A stretch of 64,000 nucleotides of DNA from Sphingomonas caseinilytica (GTDB lineage Bacteria > Pseudomonadota > Alphaproteobacteria > Sphingomonadales > Sphingomonadaceae). The DNA lies in assembly GCF_023516455.1 (NCBI RefSeq), contig NZ_JAMGBA010000001.1, positions 558,001 through 622,000 on the forward strand, given 5' to 3'. Every line of letters starts with the position of its first letter. Positions within the stretch are counted from its first letter, which is position 1. Made by a program: the position numbers and the translations under genes. Shown piece by piece: positions 29,086-37,154 of this stretch. Below the pieces are notes generated by a model, which saw only the letters and a list, made by a program, of their open reading frames with translations, had not been told where the DNA came from and did not search any database.

Positions 29086-30333
29086 TCAAGGACCTCTATC
29101 GGCGACCCGTTCCATCGCTTCCGCATGCGCTTCCGGTGGCTCGGTAGGCGCGGGATCGGCGCTTTCCATGATGGTGAAGCGTGCTCCCTCGGTCAGTGCG
29201 CGGTGCACCGGGCATTTCCCGGCGATCTCCAGCATCCGCGCCCGCTGCTCAGCATCGAGGTCGCCTTCGAACTTGATGCGGACGTCGAACCGGTCGCGGG
29301 GGCTCTGATCAAGCTCGCGCGTATGGCCGACGTTGGTGCGAATACGCTTCAGCGGCCATCCCTTCTGGTCCGCGTAGAGCCGCACCGTCATGGTCATGCA
29401 TGACGCCAGCGCGGATCCCAGCAGCTGGAAAGGTGACGGACCGCTGTCCAAGCCGCCGAAGCTGGCGGGCTCATCGGCGATCAGCTGGTGCTTGCCGGTT
29501 TGGATCCGGAGCTGGAACTTGCCCTTGCCGGTCTCGACGGCCTCCACATCCACGGGCGGGTCCTTACCGGGCGCCGGCTCGACATAGGCGTCGGCCCAGG
29601 CGGCGATCAGGCCAGCGGCGCGTGCGGCATCTTCCTTGCGGGTGAGCAGATGATCCGCCTTTTCGAGCGACAGGAAGCTCTTGGGATGGCGTGCGGCCGC
29701 AAAGATTTGCGTTGCGTGATCGAGAGAAACCGTGGTGTCGGTCGGGGCGTGGAGGATGAGCAGCGGACGATGCAGCGACGCAATCCGCTTGCCCTGGTCC
29801 TGCATCCGGAGGCTGTCGATCAGCTCCTTACCGACACGGAACGGCCGGCCGGCCAGCCGGACTTCGGCGCTGCCTTCGCGCTCGATCTCCTGCAAATCGT
29901 TGGACGAGAATTGCGCAAGCGCATGGGCGACGTCGAAGGGCGCGTTGATGGTCGCCACTGCGCGAACCGTCTTGCACTCACCGGCCGCGGCCAGCACGGC
30001 CGCTCCCCCGAGGCTGTGACCGATTAAAAGGCTGACCGGCCAGCCATGCTCGGCCATCGCGCCGCAAGCAGCGACGATATCGCCGACGTTGGATGCAAAG
30101 CTGGTTTCGGAGAATTCGCCTTCGCTTTCGCCGATGCCCGCAAAGTCGAAGCGGAGCACGCCAATCCCCTCGGCAGCCAAGGTGCGGGCGATGCGGACAG
30201 CGGCGAGATTGTCCTTCCCGCAGGTGAAGCAGTGGGCGAACAGGGCCCAGCCTCGGACCCGGCCGGAGGGGGACTCGAGGCGGCCCGACAATTGCCTGCC
30301 GTCAGCGCCCTGAAAGTCGAACGAGTCGATCAT
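29086..30333 (-). CDS. Bifunctional alpha/beta hydrolase-OsmC fusion protein
   Basis: 415 residues. The N-terminal 260 form an alpha/beta hydrolase with HCFTCGKDNLAAVRIAR, nucleophile elbow LIGHSLGGAAVL, acid in ILHAPTDTTVSLDHA and a catalytic-His candidate in KADHLLTRKEDA. The C-terminal 130 are an OsmC-like domain: FGGLDSGPSPFQLLGSALASCMTMTVRLYADQKGWPL, with the conserved peroxidatic Cys. OsmC proteins reduce organic hydroperoxides; the fusion is common in Proteobacteria and its joint substrate is unknown. ATG at 30333; 113 bases to the divergent amidotransferase gene. Confidence 0.92.
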   Translation of the reverse strand: MIDSFDFQGADGRQLSGRLESPSGRVRGWALFAHCFTCGKDNLAAVRIARTLAAEGIGVLRFDFAGIGESEGEFSETSFASNVGDIVAACGAMAEHGWPVSLLIGHSLGGAAVLAAAGECKTVRAVATINAPFDVAHALAQFSSNDLQEIEREGSAEVRLAGRPFRVGKELIDSLRMQDQGKRIASLHRPLLILHAPTDTTVSLDHATQIFAAARHPKSFLSLEKADHLLTRKEDAARAAGLIAAWADAYVEPAPGKDPPVDVEAVETGKGKFQLRIQTGKHQLIADEPASFGGLDSGPSPFQLLGSALASCMTMTVRLYADQKGWPLKRIRTNVGHTRELDQSPRDRFDVRIKFEGDLDAEQRARMLEIAGKCPVHRALTEGARFTIMESADPAPTEPPEAHAEAMERVADRGP

Positions 30334-30446
30334 TTCGAGCGCGCTTCAAGCACAGCGGGGCTTCGGATGCACGGCATTCCGCAATTTCCCCGATTTTCAG
30401 GCGACCTCGCGGGTGCTTCTCCACGTTCTCGCGCAGGAGGCAGATG

Positions 30447-31277
30447 ATGTGCCGTTGGCTAGCTTATTCGGGCAGTCCGATCCTCTTGGAATCGATCCTT
30501 TACAAACCGCAGCATTCACTGATCGACCAGAGCCTCCACGCACGCCTTGGGCCTCACACGACTAACGGCGACGGCTTTGGCGTCGGCTGGTATGGCGAAG
30601 GCGACGAGCCCGCCCTCTATAAATGCGTCGACCCGGTCTGGAACGACCGCAATCTCAAGGAACTGTCGCGGCAAATCCGGTCGCGGCTGATGTTCGCCCA
30701 TATCCGCGCATCGACGGGTACGCCGGTGCAGCAGACCAATTGCCACCCGTTCCGCCACGGCAAATGGCTGTGGATGCACAACGGGCAGATCGCCGGCTTT
30801 GCGGGCGTAAAGCGCGAGCTGGTGATGGCCGTCGATCCGGCGCTTTACGGGTCGATCGAGGGATCGAGCGATACGGAGGTCTTCTTCTACCTGGCCCTGA
30901 CCTTTGGGCTTGCCGAAAACCCGCCGGCCGCTGTCCAGCGCGCCGTGGGATTCATCGAGCGAACCTGCCGCGCGCAAGGAATCGAGCATCCGATGCGGAT
31001 GAGTGTTGCAGCAAGCGACGGTGAAAGTCTGTGGGCCTTCCGCTATTCGAGCGAGGGCGTGCCTCCGTCTCTTTTCTATTCGACCGACGTGCAGGCGTTG
31101 CGCGAGCAGCATCCCGAGATCGAGGTGTTCCGGACGCTTTCGGATGAATCGCGAATGGTGGTTTCCGAACCGTTAGGTGAACTGGCCGGCGTCTGGAACG
31201 AGGTACCGCCATCCAGTTGGGGCAGGATCCGCGAAGGCCAGGATCAGGTTGGACCATTCATTCCGGCAGCGCACTGA
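30447..31277 (+). CDS. Class II glutamine amidotransferase (YafJ/EgtC-like)
   Basis: An N-terminal-nucleophile amidotransferase of 276 residues: after Met removal Cys2 (CRWLAYSG) is the nucleophile, with TNCHPFRHGKWLWMHNGQIAGF (Asn/Gly oxyanion region) and GSSDTEVFFYLAL. It is a stand-alone domain as in YafJ and ergothioneine EgtC; no other ergothioneine genes are near, so a generic gamma-glutamyl hydrolase/amidotransferase is the safe call. An ATG lies three bases upstream, but the one at 30447 places Cys at position 2 and is correctly spaced from aggagg. Confidence 0.9.
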   Translation: MCRWLAYSGSPILLESILYKPQHSLIDQSLHARLGPHTTNGDGFGVGWYGEGDEPALYKCVDPVWNDRNLKELSRQIRSRLMFAHIRASTGTPVQQTNCHPFRHGKWLWMHNGQIAGFAGVKRELVMAVDPALYGSIEGSSDTEVFFYLALTFGLAENPPAAVQRAVGFIERTCRAQGIEHPMRMSVAASDGESLWAFRYSSEGVPPSLFYSTDVQALREQHPEIEVFRTLSDESRMVVSEPLGELAGVWNEVPPSSWGRIREGQDQVGPFIPAAH

Positions 31278-31423
31278 AAACGGCCGAAAAGTCCCATATT
31301 CACTCGGCGTTCAGCGTAGCGCGACGGCCCGAGCCTTCCGCGCGACGGGGCTAGCCACCGCCTCCAGATAACGTTCGTTCTTATCCTTGAACGGCTCCTG
31401 CCGCGTAAAAGGAGATTAGAGCC

Positions 31424-31864
31424 ATGAACAATATGATCAAAACGATGACGCTGGGTGCAGGTTTTGCAGCCCTTGCGGCGACTGCTCCTGCAGCCGCGCA
31501 ATATTATCCGGGCTACGGCCAGTATGGGTATAATGGTTACAACAATAATGTGACCCAGATTGCCGCGCAGCGCTGTCAGGCGGCGGTCCAGAACCGGCTT
31601 TCCTATCGGACCAACTCCAACGGCCTTCTGGGCGCCATCCTTGGCACCAGCACTTCGGGCCGGGTCTTGGGCGTTACCCAGGTCACCCAGCGCCGGAACA
31701 CCGTGAAGGTGCGCGGCGTCGCCTCGACCGGCCGCATGGCCTACAACCAATATGGTATGGGCTATTACGGTACGCTCGGCGCCAATTATCAGCCGGACCT
31801 AACGTTCAGCTGTGACGTTGATTACCGCGGTTATGTCCGCGACGTGGACATCAATCGCCGATAA
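31424..31864 (+). CDS. Exported Tyr/Asn/Gly-rich protein of unknown function
   Basis: 146 residues: signal peptide MNNMIKTMTLGAGFAALAATAPAAAQ, a YPGYGQYGYNGYNNN tract, then a folded region with two Cys (QRCQAAVQNRL and FSCDVDYRGYVRDVDI) that could form a disulphide. The C-terminal CDVDYRGYVRDVDINR pattern is common in short sphingomonad periplasmic proteins. It is monocistronic, with aaaggag before the ATG and a strong hairpin 20 bases after the stop. Function unknown. Confidence 0.78.
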   Translation: MNNMIKTMTLGAGFAALAATAPAAAQYYPGYGQYGYNGYNNNVTQIAAQRCQAAVQNRLSYRTNSNGLLGAILGTSTSGRVLGVTQVTQRRNTVKVRGVASTGRMAYNQYGMGYYGTLGANYQPDLTFSCDVDYRGYVRDVDINRR

Positions 31865-31884
31865 CTAGAACATGCTGTGTAGAG

Positions 31885-31914
31885 GAAGCGCCGGGCTAAC
31901 CCCCGGCGCTTCTG
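31885..31914 (+). terminator. Rho-independent-type terminator after the exported Tyr-rich protein
   Basis: gaagcgccggg (31885-31895) and cccggcgcttc (31902-31912) form a perfect 11-bp GC-rich stem with a six-base loop, followed by tgatt. It lies 20 bases downstream of the stop at 31864. The T-tract is weak, as usual in these GC-rich genomes. Confidence 0.75.
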
Positions 31915-31981
31915 ATTCATGCCTACTTGCGGAACAATGGCTCAGGTGCTTCGCTCGCATTCACAAAAGGAGAGGAAGCCA

Positions 31982-32371
31982 ATGTCCATCCGCAAGCAGA
32001 TCGCGCTGCACCCATCGTCAAAGGATCATGTGAACCAGGCGCTGGGCGATGCGGTGCATCACCTGATGTACTGCGCGAAGATGTGCCTCAGTTGCGCGGA
32101 CGCCTGCATGGCCGAGAAGATGGACATGACGCAGTGCATTCGCCTGTGCCTCGATTGTTCGGACATTTGCGAGGCCACGGCGAGGTTGGGATTGAGGCGG
32201 ACGGGCGACGACCAGCCAATTCTGCGCGAGCTGCTCGAGCTATGCGCCCGCATGTGCGAGCAATGCGCCGCCGAATGCGAACGGCACGATCATGAGCATT
32301 GCCGGCTGTGCGCGCAGATCTGCCGCGAATGCGCCGCGGACTGCGGGAATGCGGCGGCCAGCCTGGCCTAG
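31982..32371 (+). CDS. Cys-rich four-helix protein, DUF326 / copper-storage (Csp-like)
   Basis: 129 residues with 17 Cys arranged as CxxxC, CxxC and related spacings along four helices (YCAKMCLSCADACMAE, TQCIRLCLDCSDIC, LLELCARMCEQCAAECE, HCRLCAQICRECAADCG). This is the pattern of DUF326 copper-storage proteins (Csp), which fill a helix bundle with Cu(I). There is no signal peptide, so it would be the cytosolic Csp3 type. A strong ribosome site (aaaggagagg) precedes the ATG at 31982. Metal identity is inferred from the family, not from context; no copper regulator is adjacent. Confidence 0.88.
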   Translation: MSIRKQIALHPSSKDHVNQALGDAVHHLMYCAKMCLSCADACMAEKMDMTQCIRLCLDCSDICEATARLGLRRTGDDQPILRELLELCARMCEQCAAECERHDHEHCRLCAQICRECAADCGNAAASLA

Positions 32372-32380
32372 GAGCAACGT

Positions 32381-32447
32381 CGTCATTGCGAGGAGCATAG
32401 CGACGCGGCAATCCATCTGGATTGCTTCGCTTCGCTCGCAATGACGA
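32381..32447. repeat. Palindromic repeat family A, copy 2
   Basis: cgtcattgcgaggagcatag (32381-32400) with its inverted partner from 32418, tggattgcttcgcttcgctc then gcaatgacga, ending 32447. It fills the gap between the Csp-like gene and the stop of def, convergent genes, where it could serve as a transcription boundary. Confidence 0.9.
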
Positions 32448-32450
32448 AAA

Positions 32451-32999
32451 TTACGCCGCCCTCAAACCGCGCTCTTTCCGAGCCTTGGCGAGCTTCTTCA
32501 GCACCATGTCGCGCTTCAGCTTCGACAGATGATCGATGAAGAGAACGCCCTCCAGATGATCCATCTCATGCTGGAGGCAAACCGCCAGCAGTCCTTCGAG
32601 GTCCTGCTCGTGACTCTTGCCATGCTCGTCGAGCCAGCGGGCGCGAATTTTGTCGGGCCGCATCACCTCGGCATATTGGTCGGGCACTGACAGGCAGCCC
32701 TCGGTGTAGGGCACCTCATGATCGCTGTGCGCGAGAATTTCGGGGTTGATGAACACCCGCGGTTCCCTGACGGGCTTGCTTTCCGGATCGTCGGGATCTT
32801 CCGGTTCCTGGAGGTCCATCACCAACAGGCGCTTGGGGATGCCGACCTGCACCGCCGCAAGGCCGATCCCGGGCGCCGCATACATCGTCTCGAACATGTC
32901 CTTGATCAGTGCGCGCACCTCATCGTCCACCTTTTCGACCGGGGTCGAAATTTCGCGAAGGATCGGGTCGGGCGTCTCGTAGATCGGTAAAAGTGCCAT
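32451..32999 (-). CDS. def: Peptide deformylase
   Basis: Removes the N-formyl group from nascent proteins, a metal-dependent step after fmt-made initiator tRNA. Motif 1 [10 protein letters not shown], motif 2 EGCLSVPD (metal Cys) and motif 3 QHEMDHLEG (HExxH) are all intact in 182 residues. The insertion of charged residues [18 protein letters not shown] is somewhat longer than in E. coli. Note that fmt lies 1.2 kb away, on the opposite strand, separated by an NTF2-like gene and recR. Confidence 0.97.
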   Translation of the reverse strand: MALLPIYETPDPILREISTPVEKVDDEVRALIKDMFETMYAAPGIGLAAVQVGIPKRLLVMDLQEPEDPDDPESKPVREPRVFINPEILAHSDHEVPYTEGCLSVPDQYAEVMRPDKIRARWLDEHGKSHEQDLEGLLAVCLQHEMDHLEGVLFIDHLSKLKRDMVLKKLAKARKERGLRAA

Positions 33000-33092
33000 G
33001 GGGGCTCAGGTAAGTAGTGCAGCTTCTCCGGTCAACGCTGCAACAGCTTCAAATCATACTCGTTTTCTAAGCGAACCCCCAAGGAGGATGAG

Positions 33093-33500
33093 ATGACCGG
33101 CATCAAGCAGCAGATTTTCGACCTCGAGACCCAGTTCTGGCAATCAATGAAGGACAAGGACGTCGATACGGCCGCCGCAATGATCGCGAAGGAGGGCCTG
33201 GTGACCGGACCGATGGGCACCGAAACCATCAATCCCGAAAAATATGCCCGAATGACCCGCGACGGCAATTGGACGCTCGACAATTTCGAGATGAAGAATG
33301 TCGAGGTGGTGCAGCCCACCCCGGACAGCGCGATCATCGCCTATGAAGTCCACCAGACCGGCGACATGAAGGGTCAGAAGATGGATATGCGCTGCGCCGA
33401 TTCATCGGTCTGGGTGAAGGAAGGCGGCGACTGGAAATGCGCCCTCCATACCGAAACCATAATTGAAGACGCCAACGCTCGTCAGCGCGAGCCCGCGTAA
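33093..33500 (+). CDS. NTF2-like/DUF4440 protein
   Basis: A 135-residue protein with the cone-shaped NTF2 pattern: QQIFDLETQFWQSMKDKDVDTAAAMIAKEGL, then beta strands ending VWVKEGGDWKCALHTET. The segment FEMKNVEVVQPTPDSAIIAYEV is typical of DUF4440. Such proteins are small ligand-binding or SnoaL-like enzymes; no catalytic pattern can be assigned. A strong aaggagg site precedes the ATG. Ends four bases before the recR stop (convergent). Confidence 0.85.
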   Translation: MTGIKQQIFDLETQFWQSMKDKDVDTAAAMIAKEGLVTGPMGTETINPEKYARMTRDGNWTLDNFEMKNVEVVQPTPDSAIIAYEVHQTGDMKGQKMDMRCADSSVWVKEGGDWKCALHTETIIEDANARQREPA

Positions 33501-33504
33501 CGGA

Positions 33505-34101
33505 TCAGGCCAGCGGTCGGCGAGCTCGCAGAGCCTGGGCCAGCGTTCCTTCGTCGAGGTAATCGAGCTCACCACCGACCGGAAGTCCGTGCGCCAACTG
33601 CGTGAGGCGGATGGGAAATTTCTCCAGCCGCTCTGCCAGGTAATGGGCGGTGGTCTGGCCTTCGAGTGTCGCGTTCATTGCCAGGACCACCTCGTCGATT
33701 CCTCCCGCCGCGATGCGGGCGACGAGCTGGTCGATGCTGAGATCCTCGGGCCGCACCCCTTCCAGCGCCGATAGTCGTCCACCGAGCACATGATAGCGGC
33801 CCGGGAAAAGCCGCGAACGGTCCAGCGCCCAAAGGTCGGCCACCTCCTCGACAATGCATAGCAATCGATCGTCCCGCTTGGGATCTCGGCAGATGGTACA
33901 GGGATCGCTGGTATCGACATTGCCGCAAGTCGAGCAGGTCGAGAGCTTGTCGGCGACGGCCTGTAATGCGGCCAGCAGCGGCTCCAGCGCCGCTTCGCGC
34001 TTCTTCATCAAATGCAGCACTGCACGGCGGGCCGAGCGCGGCCCGAGACCGGGTAGGCGAGCGAGCGCCTGCGTCAGTGCTTCGATCTGATGACTGGCCA
34101 T
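33505..34101 (-). CDS. recR: Recombination mediator protein RecR
   Basis: With RecO and RecF loads RecA on gapped DNA. The 198-residue chain has the helix-hairpin-helix [23 protein letters not shown], the Cys4 zinc site [16 protein letters not shown], a Toprim domain ([16 protein letters not shown]...[19 protein letters not shown]) and the [23 protein letters not shown] end. The longer open frame to 34539 is shadow of fmt; ATG 34101 is right for length and motifs. The three bases before the ATG abut an A-family palindrome, so the ribosome-binding region is made of repeat sequence and no Shine-Dalgarno is visible. Confidence 0.95.
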   Translation of the reverse strand: MASHQIEALTQALARLPGLGPRSARRAVLHLMKKREAALEPLLAALQAVADKLSTCSTCGNVDTSDPCTICRDPKRDDRLLCIVEEVADLWALDRSRLFPGRYHVLGGRLSALEGVRPEDLSIDQLVARIAAGGIDEVVLAMNATLEGQTTAHYLAERLEKFPIRLTQLAHGLPVGGELDYLDEGTLAQALRARRPLA

Positions 34102-34103
34102 TA

Positions 34104-34179
34104 CTGGATTGCTTCGCTTCGCTCGCAATGACGATTGAGAATTCGTCATTGCGAGGAGTGAAACGACGAAGCAATCCAG
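34104..34179. repeat. Palindromic repeat family A, copy 3
   Basis: ctggattgcttcgcttcgct (34104-34123, then cgcaatgacga) and its inverted copy cgtcattgcgaggagtgaaa (34144-34163, then cgacgaagcaatccag). It takes up most of the 117 bases between the divergent recR and fmt starts, so any promoter for either gene must be in or right beside it. Confidence 0.9.
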
Positions 34180-34218
34180 AATCTCGCAATTTGGTGATTG
34201 CTCCTCCATAGCGCCCCC

Positions 34219-35124
34219 ATGCGGATCATTTTCATGGGCAGTCCGGATTTTGCCGTTCCAACGCTCGACGCGCTGGTCGAGGCGAGCCACGAAGTGGTTG
34301 CGGCCTATACCCAGCCGCCACGGCCAGCCGGCCGGGGCAAGGGCGAGCGTCCGACGGCCGTCGAGATCCGCGCCCATGAGCTGGGCATCGAGGTGCGCAG
34401 CCCGAAATCGCTGCGGGGAGAGGCCGAGCAAGCCGCATTCGCCGAATTGGACGCCGATGTCGCGGTGGTAGCGGCTTATGGCCTGATCCTGCCTCAGGCG
34501 ATCCTCGATGCGCCGATGCTTGGATGCCTCAACGTTCATGGATCGCTGCTCCCGCGCTGGCGTGGCGCGGCTCCGGTGCAGCGGGCGATCATGGCAGGTG
34601 ACGAAGCGACCGGGATCACAATCATGCAGATGGAAGCTGGCCTCGATACCGGTCCGATGTTGCTCAAGCGCGCCCTAGAGATCGAAGACAGGAACGCGGC
34701 ACAACTAACTGAAGAATTGGCGAAACTTGGCGCGTCGATGATGGTCGAGGTGCTGGAGGACCTGCCACGGTACGAGCCCATCCCGCAGCCCGATGACGGC
34801 GTCACCTATGCCGCCAAGATCAGCAAGGATGAGGCGCGGATCGATTGGTCCCGGCCTGCTGCCGAGCTTGTCCGTCATGTGCAGGGCCTGGCGCCTTTCC
34901 CCGGCGCCTGGTTCGAGGTGGAAGGCGAGCGGATCAAGCTGCTGGCTGCGAGCGGAGGCTGCGATGGCGGGCACCCGGGCGAAGTGATGGATGACCAGCT
35001 GACAATCGCCTGCGGCAATGGCGCGCTGCGGCCCACACTCGTCCAACGTGCCGGTAAGGGCGCTATGAGCACGGACGAGCTGCTGCGCGGCTTCCCGGTG
35101 CCGAAAGGCGCGATCCTTCGATGA
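34219..35124 (+). CDS. fmt: Methionyl-tRNA formyltransferase
   Basis: Transfers a formyl group from 10-formyl-tetrahydrofolate to initiator Met-tRNA. Signatures: [16 protein letters not shown], the folate/catalytic strand [20 protein letters not shown] (Asn-His) and [15 protein letters not shown] DTG in [12 protein letters not shown]. The 301-residue length and C-terminal OB domain ([14 protein letters not shown]) fit. ATG 34219 begins the conserved MRIIFMGSP; the earlier codon at 34198 adds seven non-conserved residues. The ATGA overlap with truA indicates coupling. Confidence 0.96.
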   Translation: MRIIFMGSPDFAVPTLDALVEASHEVVAAYTQPPRPAGRGKGERPTAVEIRAHELGIEVRSPKSLRGEAEQAAFAELDADVAVVAAYGLILPQAILDAPMLGCLNVHGSLLPRWRGAAPVQRAIMAGDEATGITIMQMEAGLDTGPMLLKRALEIEDRNAAQLTEELAKLGASMMVEVLEDLPRYEPIPQPDDGVTYAAKISKDEARIDWSRPAAELVRHVQGLAPFPGAWFEVEGERIKLLAASGGCDGGHPGEVMDDQLTIACGNGALRPTLVQRAGKGAMSTDELLRGFPVPKGAILR

Positions 35125-35861
35125 CCCGATGGCGCCTGACCGTTGAGTTCGATGGCGGCTCGTTCATGGGCTGGCAGCGACAGGATCATGGTCCCTCGGT
35201 GCAGGAGGCGCTCGAGCAGGCGCTGTTCCGGATGACCGGAGAATTGGCCACGCTGCACGCCGCGGGACGCACCGATGCCGGGGTCCATGCGCTGGCCATG
35301 ACCGCCCATGTCGATGTTGCGAAGACGCTAACCGAGCATCGGCTGCGGGAGGGCATCAATGCGCTGGTGCGGCCGAACCCGATCAGCGTCACCGAGGTGA
35401 GCAAGGTCGCGGATGATTGGCATGCCCGCTTCAGCTGTGTCGGCCGCCGCTACCTCTACCGCATCCTCAATCGCCGTGCGCCGCCGGCGCTGTTGCATGG
35501 CAAGGTATGGCATGTGCCGATTGACCTCGACGTCGATGCGATGGCGGAGGCTGCCACACATCTCGTCGGGCTTCACGACTTCACCACGTTCCGGTCGGTG
35601 CATTGTCAGTCGCAGAGCCCGGTGAAGACGCTGGACAGCCTATCGGTCGAACGGGTCGGCGAGGAACTACACATTCGCGCGGCGGCGCGCAGCTTTCTTC
35701 ACCATCAGGTGAGGTCGATGGTGGGATGCCTGGCTCTGGTTGGGCGCGGGCGCTGGGCGCCGGAAGATGTGAAGGCGGCGTTGGAGGCCAGGGACCGGCA
35801 GGCGTTGGGCCTGAATGCACCGCCGGAAGGGCTGTATTTTGTGGAGGCGATTTATCCTTAG
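35121..35861 (+). CDS. truA: tRNA pseudouridine(38-40) synthase TruA
   Basis: Makes pseudouridine in the tRNA anticodon arm. The catalytic Asp lies in [20 protein letters not shown]; other family segments are [36 protein letters not shown] and [21 protein letters not shown]. The 246-residue length is standard. Its start overlaps the fmt stop by four bases. A family C palindrome begins three bases after the stop and separates it from the converging decarboxylase gene. Confidence 0.96.
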   Translation: MTRWRLTVEFDGGSFMGWQRQDHGPSVQEALEQALFRMTGELATLHAAGRTDAGVHALAMTAHVDVAKTLTEHRLREGINALVRPNPISVTEVSKVADDWHARFSCVGRRYLYRILNRRAPPALLHGKVWHVPIDLDVDAMAEAATHLVGLHDFTTFRSVHCQSQSPVKTLDSLSVERVGEELHIRAAARSFLHHQVRSMVGCLALVGRGRWAPEDVKAALEARDRQALGLNAPPEGLYFVEAIYP

Positions 35862-35863
35862 CC

Positions 35864-35929
35864 GTCATCCCAGCGAAGGCTGGGATCCAAATTATCGTCG
35901 ATATGGGCCCCAGCCTTCGCTGGGGCGAC
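35864..35929. repeat. Palindromic repeat family C, copy 2
   Basis: gtcatcccagcgaaggctgg (35864-35883, then ga) and its inverted partner ggccccagccttcgctgggg (35906-35925, then cgac). Same core as copy 1 at 16825-16892. It fills the space between truA and the decarboxylase, converging genes, consistent with insertion into or role at a transcript end. Confidence 0.88.
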
Positions 35930-35936
35930 GTGTGAG

Positions 35937-37154
35937 TTAAATCAGCATCTCCCTCGCCATAGGCTGGCTGAGAAAGGCAGTCGGGCTGGCGCTCAGCCCA
36001 TAGGCGCCGGCGCAGAAGATTGCGACTAGGTCACCCACCTCCGCCCGTGGCAGCATCGCTTCGTCCGCAAGCAAGTCGAGCGGGGTGCAGAGGCATCCGG
36101 TGATGGTCACCTCCTCATCCGCAGCGCTCCCGAAGCGGCCCGCAATAGCGACGGGGTAATTGCGCCGCAGCAGCTGCCCGAAATTGCCGGATGCGGCGAG
36201 TTGGTGCTGGAGACCTCCGTCGGTGACGTGGAAAGTGCGTCCCCTGCTCTCCTTCCGGGCGATAATTCGGGTCAGGTAGACGCCGGCCTCGCCGACCAGC
36301 CAGCGGCCGAGCTCGATCGCGAATTGGGTGTCCGCGAGGATTTTCGGACGTCCCGCCAAAGTCTTGGCGAGCGCATCTCCCACCGCTTCGACATTGAGCG
36401 GTTGATCCTTGGCGAAATAGGGAATGCCGAAACCACCGCCCAGATTGACCTCGGGCGGTGGGTGTCCCGCTTCCTCCGCGATCGAAGCTGCCAATGCCAC
36501 CGTATCGTGCTGCAGCTCAATTAGGGCGTCGGCATGAAGGGCCTGGCTGCCTGCGAAGATATGCAGTCCGCGCCAATCTGCGCCCGCTTCGATCAGTCGC
36601 CGAACAAGCGCAGGTGCGCGGTCGTGATCCACACCGAACTGGCTAGGCAGTCCGCCCATCTTCTGCCCCGAACCTTTTAGGCCGAATGGCGGATTGACCC
36701 GCACGGCGAGCTTTGGCGTCAGTCCCTCTCGCTGGGCGATTGCCAAAGCCCGATCCGCCTCGCCTTCGCTTTCAAGGTTGACCGTGATCCCGGCCCTGAT
36801 CGCGGTCTCCAGCTCCTGGTCGCGCTTCCCGGGACCGGCGAAGCTGATCGGCAATGCGAGGTGCGCGACCTTGCCCAGTTCACCCGCCGAAGCGGTGTCG
36901 AAGCCGTCAACCAGAACTGCCATCGCTTCGAGAAGCGGCGCGTAAGGGTTTGCTTTGACGGCATAATGCAGAGCGACACCCGGAAAGGCCGCCCTGAACC
37001 GGGAGACCTGGTCGGCGATCCGGCGCGAGTCGTAGACGAACAGCGGCGTACCGCCCGCCTCGTTGACGAGCATCTCGGCATCCCAGCCGCCGATGGTCAG
37101 GCGGCCGTCGCCATCAGCTTCATAACCGGCAGGGATCGGCCCCAAAGCCTTCAT
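35937..37154 (-). CDS. PLP-dependent decarboxylase, exosortase-system-associated type
   Basis: A group-IV (alanine racemase-fold) decarboxylase of 405 residues. PLP lysine in ALHYAVKANPYAPLL; GGGFGIPYF phosphate-binding strand; active-site CAGAYGLSASPTAFLSQP with catalytic Cys at the C-terminus. It resembles diaminopimelate/ornithine decarboxylases but also the exosortase-associated decarboxylase, which is the better fit because it is encoded next to the ligase and ACP of that set. The ATG at 37154 overlaps the ligase stop by four bases. The actual substrate is unknown. Confidence 0.85.
   Translation of the reverse strand: MKALGPIPAGYEADGDGRLTIGGWDAEMLVNEAGGTPLFVYDSRRIADQVSRFRAAFPGVALHYAVKANPYAPLLEAMAVLVDGFDTASAGELGKVAHLALPISFAGPGKRDQELETAIRAGITVNLESEGEADRALAIAQREGLTPKLAVRVNPPFGLKGSGQKMGGLPSQFGVDHDRAPALVRRLIEAGADWRGLHIFAGSQALHADALIELQHDTVALAASIAEEAGHPPPEVNLGGGFGIPYFAKDQPLNVEAVGDALAKTLAGRPKILADTQFAIELGRWLVGEAGVYLTRIIARKESRGRTFHVTDGGLQHQLAASGNFGQLLRRNYPVAIAGRFGSAADEEVTITGCLCTPLDLLADEAMLPRAEVGDLVAIFCAGAYGLSASPTAFLSQPMAREMLI

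Noticed and set aside
31365..31400. LexA-like site (gttc...gaac) before the exported Tyr-rich gene
   Set aside because: It is an inverted GTTC-N8-GAAC, not the direct GTTC-N7-GTTC that alphaproteobacterial LexA binds.
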